The translations under genes and the position numbers were made by a program. From assembly GCA_016648135.1 (NCBI GenBank), contig JADDOH010004269.1, forward strand, positions 1 to 64,000: a stretch of DNA of 64,000 bases, written 5' to 3'. Source of the stretch: Agrypnia vestita (taxonomy: Eukaryota > Arthropoda > Insecta > Trichoptera > Phryganeidae). Positions 57,091 through 64,000 of this stretch are shown here, one piece after another; position 1 is the stretch's first letter, and each line of letters opens with the position of its first letter. The notes below the pieces were generated by a model. The model saw nothing but the letters and a program-made list of their open reading frames with translations, made no database searches and had not been told where the DNA came from.

Positions 57091-58384
57091 TTAAAATCTA
57101 TGATTATTAAATATTGAGACACATAATGTGATTCCACGACAAAAGGCCTACACGGCAAAATATCCACGCGACATTACATCCATCGACATAACGACATCGA
57201 AAAAAATTTCTCAATATGTTATGAAATAACTTAATTAATTGCTTAATCTCAATAATAATAATTTCGTCGTCGCCTGTCTGTCCGTAACTTCGTAACGTCT
57301 GTAACTTCTTCATAGTCATTTTTTTTCTTTATAGTATAATTTTATTTTTCTTTATAGTAATTTTTTTCTTTATTATATATTTTTTTCCTTTATACTTATT
57401 TTTCGCGTGTATTATTCAGTAAATTCGCCACCACCTAATGCAAAAGGTGGTACTTTTTCCCTCTAAGGCAATTGCCAATTGAATCCTGTAGTGAAAACTA
57501 GTTAATTTATTTTTAAAACAGAAAAAATAATTCTCTCTGGTCAAAAGAACCTTAAAATCCATGCCCCGATTCACAAGTGACGCCTAATCAAAAGTAAATA
57601 TTGTTTTGTTATCTTTTTCATCATTCTTTACACTGTTTTATCAGTTTCCTAACGTCCGCCGGTTCGTTAGCACTTCTCTCGAGAGTGGCGCTATTCCGTT
57701 TTAATTCAGTTTCGAATTTAATCAGGTTTCGAATTTAATCAGTTTGACTAGAGTCTGCTTCGTATTCAGTGTGGATTTACACAAAATATAAATACAAAAA
57801 AGGTTACAACAATTTCCCAACATCGAAACAACCCCGCGAGTCTGCGTGTAAATATTAAGAGGTCTTATTTGCTTTTCGTTTGTAACAGTGTTTCTCAAAG
57901 TTGATCATGCTATGGCCCCTGAAAACTGAAAGAGAAATTTTATAAGTGTCTCGGATTTCGTAGTAAAAATTTGGGGGAGTGGTCTTCATTCAACTTTGAA
58001 TATAAAATATTCCTTGCACTTTGCGTGAAATGTCAACAGCTGATAGAGTAGTAGCCAGCGACCGCCAGACTTACGTCATTGTATCAACGGTTTGTAGGTA
58101 ACAAGGTTTGGATTTTATGACATTTGAGTTTGGGGGATTCTGGCAACAGGTAATACAGGTACAAAAAAATGTGTGAAGAAAAAAAAATATAGTATCAGGT
58201 AATATTGATAAATAGTGGCCGGAATAAAATATATAAAATTCAGATTTGTTACTATAACGCAAACGACACGATTATTAATAGAACTTCAATGCGTCTGGCG
58301 GAAAAAATGGCAATCATTAGTAAGAGTATATAGTAATATCCCGTTAAACATGATAAAAAGCCAAGTTTTTTGTTTTTACGTCAC
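57091..58384. other. Unassigned sequence with one dispersed repeat
   Basis: About 57966-58200 is copy 2 of the repeat at 6960 (TTTGGGGGAGTGGTCTTCATTC, TGAAATGTCAAC, GTAGCCAGCGACCG). Runs of TTTTTTTCTTTATAGTA occur at about 57318-57400. No gene recognised. Confidence 0.35.
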
Positions 58385-59300
58385 TCAGGTGGTTTGGGCA
58401 TGTTGAGCGAATGAACGAGGAAAGAATGGTAAGAAAGATATATAATGCAAGTGTTGACGGTGCCAGAAAGAGAGGGCGACCACGGAAGACGTGGCATGAT
58501 TAGATTAACCAGATACTGGAAGATGGTCCTGTTAGAAGCCTCAATAATTGTCGAGCTTGCATGTATGAATGTATGAATCAGGGTTCGAAAAAATCGGAAT
58601 TTTATATTAAAAATCAAAAAATCGGATTTTTTTGATATATATCGGATATACATCAAAAATTGTATATATATATATTCAATTTTTCTTTTTTGTACACGTC
58701 GATTGATACACACCCGAAATAACTTTTTACATGAATTATTATTTATTAAATAAATGAATTGCATACTGAAAAAAAATTAATATATGCAATTATTATACAT
58801 ATATAAGTTATAAAAGTTGCTCTTTCCAATGTAGTGTTATGAGTGTTTGTTTCTTTGTGTGAAATAAAAAATGGATTATATGAAACAAATTAAACCAAAA
58901 AATTACCGTAATACTTTAAAAATACAACTAGCGCCATCTAGTAATGAACGCAGGTATCAAAAAATAAATTGTAGCACTTTTTAAAACATATCTAGCGCCA
59001 TCCAGCCATCTAACGACCGCAGATATTAAAAAAACAATCCTTAGCATTTTTTAAAATACAACTAGCTCCATCTATTAACGAACGCAGAAAGTTTTTTTGG
59101 ATATGTATATATCAAAAGTAAAAATCAAGCCACAAATATCGTGATATATATCATGATATATATATCCGCGGATATATATCCTCGAACCCTGGTATGAATA
59201 TGGATGAAGCGAAAGTTGTATGTCAGGACAGAAGAGTATGGCGCTATATCATCTTAGCCTACCCCCACGGGGTAACGGCGTGATGGTAAGTTAGTTAGTT
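58385..59300 (+). repeat. RT-derived repeat interrupted by a hAT MITE
   Basis: Before the MITE the frame reads GHVERMNEERMVRKIYNA and RKRGRPRKTWHD, the terminal block of a non-LTR reverse transcriptase reading. After it the repeat resumes (GATGAAGCGAAAGTTGTATG, CCTACCCCCACGGGGTAACG, GTTAGTTAGTT). Removing 58579-59191 and one target copy restores continuity. Confidence 0.75.
58579..59191. mobile_element. hAT MITE, 613 bp
   Basis: Inverted ends CAGGGTTCGA and TCGAACCCTG are flanked by a perfect 8-bp duplication GTATGAAT (58571-58578 and 59192-59199). The interior holds three tandem units of about 65 bp (ACTAGCGCCATCTAGTAATG / TCTAGCGCCATCCAGCCATC / ACTAGCTCCATCTATTAACG) and GATATATATC-rich inverted subterminal sequence. 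No transposase. Confidence 0.9.
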
Positions 59301-59340
59301 CTTATACATTTAAAATCCCCCGAACTAAAATGTCATAATT

Positions 59341-59903
59341 CAATTCAATTCAATTCAATTTATTTCACGATAATATGTACATGACAAACAAAATGTTTAA
59401 GGCATACATATTAGGAAGTATATATCAAAAATGAAAGTATTTAATAAATTAAAAATAACATAAAATCTGGTCAAAGGTGTAGGAGAATCCCGCTTCGGAA
59501 AACCCCCTCAGACACATGGAATATATCAATACCCAAAGCAATTTTGTTCAGCATAGCTGTGGCTCTTCCAACAGGCATAACCATCGGCAGGTTGGTCCTG
59601 TATATTGGAATGTGAAACAATCTATGCTGACGTCTAAGGTAATTATCAGGAACATACAAACCAATGCTCTGCATAATTTCAGGATTATCGATCATACCGC
59701 GCAACAATCGATAAAAATGTGTAATCAAATACACATTCCTTCTAGTCTCTAAACTATTGTAGCCAAGCATACCCTGGAGAAACTCGGTTGTGTAAAGCCA
59801 AGGATAATGCCCGTACTCTCTCATGTAGAGATATCTCAGAAACTTCTTTTGGACTTTCTCCACCATAAGAGAGTACTTGCCCTCATGTGGCCCCCAGATC
59901 ATA
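59341..59903 (-). mobile_element. 5'-truncated LINE, better preserved copy
   Basis: Same element as 17731-18452. An open minus-strand frame (59471-59902) covers the RT C-terminus: MIWGPHEGKYSLMVEKVQKK, FLRYLYMREYGHYPWLYTTE, then IYRTNLPMVMPVGRATAMLN. The 3' end (low coordinates) is (CAATT)n at 59340-59360. It is 5'-truncated at about 59903. Without RT or endonuclease it cannot move. Confidence 0.8.
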
Positions 59904-60283
59904 TCCCAACCTTGCTACCTACTATAGTGTAGATATATACAGAACATATTCCTTCATATATATTACTTCAACATAAGCGACATAAATTTTGCATTTTTTT
60001 TTCAACATTCCTGACTTGAGAATATACATTGTTCCTCATAAGCACTATACGCGATAACGGCTACTTACTATCTGATTCATTTTGCACTTATTAGTCGTAA
60101 CCGCAGACCGCACTTGAGCACAACTGCTGTCCTGCAAACACCTTCCAATTATCACACCTGACTGTATGGTAATTAGAAGGCGTCTCATCCAGTTACGGTC
60201 GGTCTTTGGTCCGGATCTGGGGCCTTGCTGCTCTTCTCTGGGACGAGACTTCTTCGGATTTTGTAAAAATATTAATTCGTTTA
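59904..60283. other. Unassigned sequence
   Basis: No gene or repeat recognised before the TA-flanked element. Confidence 0.3.
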
Positions 60284-60285
60284 TA

Positions 60286-61115
60286 GTCCGTCTAACTTAT
60301 CTGAAGAATGGCCAAATTTGGAACTAACGACGCCATATTGGATAATCCGGACCCTGTCTACAGCTGACCTTTGACAGACTTTGTTTACAGAGGGGTTCAC
60401 GACTGTTTCGATAGTTTTTTAAGAAAATTTTAGATTATCACCATGCCAAAAACCATTAAAAGCGGTGTTCGGGAAATAATCTTGAAAATGCACACGTTTT
60501 TTGAAGAGGAACAACGTCTAAAAGCCCCAATTATACCGTTTGATTTTGTTCATAGACTTATTGCCGCCACTTCAGGTTAGTGCTGCCATGCAGTTAAAAT
60601 GATTTTCCCATACTTAGTTTTTTATTTTACTATTATACAATTTCTTCAGGTATTTCTGAATCGGCAATTTACAAAATATTTAAAGAAGGTAAAGTGGCCG
60701 TGGAAATGGGTATTAAAATATCTACACCCGGAAAAAAAAGAACAAGGATAAGTGGAAAAATTGAATTAGATGCCGTAAGATGGGAAAAGTTTTAGAACAT
60801 ATTTTATTCGATAATATTTTACATATATATATATAAACATCTTTTTTCAAAAATAAACTTTTTTATTTATGCACATTAAAGACTGGTTGCAACAACTTCC
60901 TTTATAGCAATAGTTCATAGATTCTTACGAGAGCGAGTTGTTTGTACGTTAGTTTACATTTTTTGTTTTTTATCGTGTCGTATACTGCTTAATAACTTGT
61001 TTAAGAAAAAACGAATTTGCATAAAATTCCCTACAAATGAGATAATTTTTAGACTATGGGCAGTACCACAACGATTGGGACGCCCTCCTTTATTCTCCAG
61101 ATAAGTTGGACGGAC
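60286..61115. mobile_element. TA-flanked element carrying a spliced HTH gene
   Basis: Inverted ends GTCCGTCTAACTTATCTGAA (60286) and the inverse of TTCTCCAGATAAGTTGGACG..GAC (ending 61115) match at 22 of 24 positions. TA lies at 60284-60285 and 61116-61117. Ends plus TA target fit the IS630/Tc1/mariner superfamily. The 830-bp element contains one two-exon gene (60443-60795) and its polyadenylation signal (AATAAA at about 60861), but no DDE domain. Confidence 0.75.
60443..60795 (+). CDS. Short helix-turn-helix protein of a transposon
   Basis: Exons 60443-60575 and 60650-60795 (donor GTTAGT, acceptor TTTCTTCAG, phase 1) join to 92 aa without a stop. It begins MPKTIKSGVREIILKMHTFF and continues FDFVHRLIAATSGISESAIY, KIFKEGK and STPGKKRTRISGKIELDAVR. 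This matches, from memory, the N-terminal 'P-x-x-x-SG-x-RE-x-I' plus helix-turn-helix segment of a family of insect IS630/Tc1-like transposases in which a DDE domain normally follows. Here the frame ends right after the linker, so the product could bind the element's ends but not cut DNA. The open frame, good splice sites and polyA signal suggest it may be expressed. Alternatives: a simple internal-deletion derivative, or a host-retained repressor. Confidence 0.65.
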
Positions 61116-61117
61116 TA

Positions 61118-62029
61118 TCCTTGAATTCACCTTTGGCGTACGTGGTCCATTTGCTTTCGCCGACTCTTCGCTCCCGCACACCGAAGAGTTGATTTGCCGT
61201 GAAATTAACGATAAGAAAAGAATTCGAGTTGTTCAGGGTTTTCAACGATCGCATCCATCTCAGTGAACATTTCCGAGAAATGATTCGCCTCAAGCATTGG
61301 CAATGGAAAATATTATATTTTCTGTCTACTATTTCTATCTTTTGACTGCTCTAAATCAATTTTGCGTTGTTTCTCTTTGGGACCCCGCGCAAAACAATGA
61401 GACCCCTCTAATTTTACGCACTTACAGTGCCAATTTCAGTACTCTTCAGTTTCAGTAAAGAGTCGCGCTATCACTTTAAAAAAAGTTTTTATATGAAGAA
61501 TGTCGCATTTTATTTATACATTAACGCTCTAGCGGATTATTACAGTACAAGTTATAATGATTTTTATATACCTAAAATAAAACACGTTTTAAAGTAAATA
61601 ATAATAGAAATAAAACAAATTCAAGAGAAATGAACAATATATATAAACAATGATTAGTACCTACCTAAGCAAACAGTAATTATTAGAACACATTAACAAA
61701 TAAATAATAAAGTAAAATAAAGATAATTAAACTAGTATGCCAGATAAATAAGATAAGAAGATAAAATAAACCAAAAAATTAAATTAAAACAAAAAATTAA
61801 ATCAAAAAAAGGCAAAGAACAATAATTAGTAATTAGAACACTTTAAAATAAATAAATATATTTAATTCATATTTATACACTGTTAATCCTACTACGTTCC
61901 AAACGATCATCTTTGTGTGACTTTTCATTATTGTTTTACAATATTTTACGCCATACAAATATCCCTTTTAAAATGTTTTTTTTTGTTATAAGAAATATAA
62001 AAACTAATGAATTTTTTTTGTACCCGTAT
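61118..62029. other. Unassigned sequence
   Basis: GC-richer at 61118-61300, then extremely AT-rich (AAATAA/AAAATTAAA runs at 61560-61870). No gene recognised; the minus-strand frames at 60954-61293 show no family similarity. Confidence 0.3.
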
Positions 62030-62167
62030 TACCTGTTATCTGCCAAAATCCCCCGAATTCAAATATCATAATACCAAACCTTATCTACTATGGTGTACAT
62101 GTACAGAAAATATTTCAGGTGCGATACTATAACGCAAGTTCGCTGGTCGCTGGCTCTTAGTCTAATA

Positions 62168-63459
62168 TTAGGTCCTTACATATGAAATTGGCGTTTAGTA
62201 TGGGAGGAACATAAAGCCGATTTTTTTTTATTATAATATATTTATTTAATCAAAGTATGTACCATTGCTATCTATGCACTTTTGCCATCTCATAAGTAGT
62301 TCATCGATCCCTTTACTAAAAAAACCATTCGGACGGGAATCAAAAAAATCTTTGAAGGCGGTTTGGACTGCCCCATCGGAGTTGAATTTTTTCCTTTGCA
62401 AGAAGTTATCCAAATTTCGAAAAAAATGGTAATCTATTGGGGCAAGGTCCGGAGAGTACGGTGGATGTCTTAGACATTCCAATTGAAGCTCCTCTAATTT
62501 GGTAGCCGTCTGTTGTGCAGTGTGTGGTCTAGCGTTATCATGAAGCAGCAGTGGCCTAGAGCGATTAACCAGCCTCGGTTGTTTAGCAGCTAGCTTTTCC
62601 ATCATGGTTTGCAGTTGCTGACAATAGACATCTGCCGTAATCGTCTGGCCAGATTTAAGAAAGCTGTAGTGAACGACACCAGCACTAGTCCACCAAACGC
62701 TCACAAGTAACTTTTTTGGAGTCAATTTTCGCTTGGGGCATGGTTTGGCTGGTTCTGGTTCGGCAGGGTTCAGCCATTGCGATGAGCGCTTCCGATTATC
62801 GTACAGGATCCACTTTTCATCACAGGTAATGATTCGATTTAAAATCCCTTCATTATTGTGCCGGTTGAGTAATGCAACGCAGCAGTCAACGCGCGTTTGT
62901 TGATTTGCTTCACTCAATTCGTGAGGTACCCACCTTTCAAGCTTTTTCACCTTACCAATTTGCTTCAAGTGGATTAAAACAGTTTTATCACTAACACCGC
63001 AGCCTGCAGCTAACTCGGATGTGGTTTGCGATGGATCCGCTTCCACAATAGCCTTCAATTCTTCATTATCAACTTTGGTCTCCGGCCGTCCACGGGGCTT
63101 GTTCTGCAGGTCGAAATTTCCAGAACGAAAACGTTGGAACCAAAAACGCACTGTGTTTTCTTTTGCGGCACCGTCGCCATACACATCATTAATCCTTCGA
63201 GCCGTTTCTGCAGCACTGGTGCCACGGTGGAACTCGTACTCGTAAATAACGCGATATTTCAAGTTTTTCATTTTGTAAACTGAGTGACGCAAAGAAAAAA
63301 ACAGTTGAGGGAAAAACAAATGAATTATAATTTTCAAAACACAAATACATGAGTAAATAGCTGTATAAATTTGGATTTGGAATTCCTAACCAAAGAGAAG
63401 ATATTTGAGGTCAAATTTGCCAGTACGGCAAAACGCCAATTTCATATGTAAGGACCTAA
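62168..63459 (-). mobile_element. Structurally intact mariner transposon
   Basis: The element is 1292 bp with perfect 29-bp inverted repeats (TTAGGTCCTTACATATGAAA at 62168; its complement ends at 63459) and TA duplicates at 62166-62167 and 63460-63461. It carries one uninterrupted transposase gene on the minus strand. Size, TIR length and target fit classic mariner elements. The lack of any TIR difference and the open frame indicate recent insertion. It inserted into a copy of the dispersed repeat at 6960/57966. Confidence 0.95.
62246..63271 (-). CDS. Mariner transposase, D,D34D, intact
   Basis: From the ATG at 63271 the protein has 341 aa, the usual mariner length; an upstream in-frame ATG (63337) would add 22 hydrophobic residues unlike the family, so it is not chosen. 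Residues about 1-110 hold the paired helix-turn-helix region (YRVIYEYEFHRGTSAAETAR, then NKPRGRPE). WVPHELSE follows. The catalytic triad is visible: CDEKW, HDNARPH and PPYSPDLAPIDYHFF, with 34 residues between the second and third Asp. The first box reads TCDEKW, where most mariners have TGDEKW. The C-terminus ends RWQKCIDSNGTYFD. It cuts and pastes the element at TA sites in the nucleus. The subfamily was not determined. Confidence 0.95.
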   Translation of the reverse strand: MKNLKYRVIYEYEFHRGTSAAETARRINDVYGDGAAKENTVRFWFQRFRSGNFDLQNKPRGRPETKVDNEELKAIVEADPSQTTSELAAGCGVSDKTVLIHLKQIGKVKKLERWVPHELSEANQQTRVDCCVALLNRHNNEGILNRIITCDEKWILYDNRKRSSQWLNPAEPEPAKPCPKRKLTPKKLLVSVWWTSAGVVHYSFLKSGQTITADVYCQQLQTMMEKLAAKQPRLVNRSRPLLLHDNARPHTAQQTATKLEELQLECLRHPPYSPDLAPIDYHFFRNLDNFLQRKKFNSDGAVQTAFKDFFDSRPNGFFSKGIDELLMRWQKCIDSNGTYFD

Positions 63460-63461
63460 TA

Positions 63462-64000
63462 TAATAGTTGTGATACCGGCCCAATTAAAATTGAACCGTG
63501 TATGTAGAACACATAGATATTTTTATTTATATTATAATATGTAATAATAAACAGAAATCATGTATCTATCCAATCTAAGTAATTATAATAAAATGAAGAA
63601 TTTGTTGAGAAATTTATTTCCGTTTAAAATCTTTTTCATATACATTTCGATAGTTAAAACAGTCGAGGCCACAGGTATTATTTTTATTTGCGAAACCAAA
63701 GTATTTGTGTTCATATCGTGAGTTTATAGTATTCGGAACATCCCTGCCGTGTGCTTACAATACGAGTATATATTCATTTTATAGTCGTTCGTATTTATTG
63801 AATTTAGTCGCGGCCATTGTGTTCGATATCGGTTGGCTGTTTTAATCTCGCGAGTGAAATTAATAATATTATGCTTTTGTTATTCCCTAACCCTGGAAGA
63901 CGTGTCGTCAATTTTTCAGAAGTGCAACGCGCGTGACTCTTGGTTGAAACTCACAACTTGGTTGAAAAAAATCTACGTTTCAAAATGTGAGAGTGATGTG
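63462..64000. other. Unassigned sequence at window end
   Basis: No gene recognised. The last 180 bases are somewhat less AT-rich (GTCGCGGCCATTGTGTTCGA) and could be the 5' flank or untranslated leader of a gene beyond the window. Confidence 0.3.

Overview
The window is nuclear DNA of an insect, most probably a moth or butterfly. The evidence is: AT-rich sequence dense in transposon relics; a spliced cytosolic ribosomal protein gene (RpL14) close to the insect form; tRNA-derived SINEs; and several copies of a retroelement-derived repeat that ends in the 'CGGGGTAACGGCGTG...GTTAGTTAGTT' type of tail common in lepidopteran genomes. The order Lepidoptera is an inference and no species can be named.

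Host genes are few and lie between about 17.6 and 43 kb. (1) A four-exon C2H2 zinc-finger gene on the minus strand (18738-22807). Its first exon encodes an acidic Gly/Ser-rich leader. Two tandem exons of identical length (189 nt) and identical phase repeat that leader. The last exon carries seven fingers. The 3' part of the finger array has decayed, and a truncated LINE splits one finger. (2) A C2H2 gene on the plus strand with eight fingers in its last exon (27788-28771). (3) RpL14 on the plus strand, four exons, 169 aa (34021-37856), preceded by a possible terminal exon of an unrecognised gene. (4) A C2H2 gene on the minus strand with ten fingers and one visible upstream exon (40422-42325). 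All three zinc-finger genes carry psi-K-x-E (SUMO-acceptor-like) motifs in front of the fingers, so they look like members of one local cluster. A possible two-exon micro-gene lies at 51924-55893.

Nearly everything else is mobile DNA, much of it nested and with ends that can be read to the base. Examples are: a 1.76-kb hAT-like element (595-2356); a Helitron (12417-16027) inserted at A|T inside the terminal inverted repeat of an unclassified DNA transposon; a Penelope-like reverse transcriptase relic (16.4-17.4 kb); a nearly complete but dead mariner (26055-27163); TTAA-flanked Kolobok-like and piggyBac-like elements (42.4, 49.2, 51.2 kb); a pogo-like MITE inside a fold-back MITE (54.5-55.7 kb); a hAT MITE (58579-59191); a small TA-flanked element that still carries an intact spliced helix-turn-helix gene (60286-61115); and a structurally intact mariner with perfect 29-bp inverted repeats and an open D,D34D transposase (62168-63459).

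Stretches in which no gene or repeat could be recognised are stated as such. All calls come from reading the sequence and from memory of protein families; no database search was possible.
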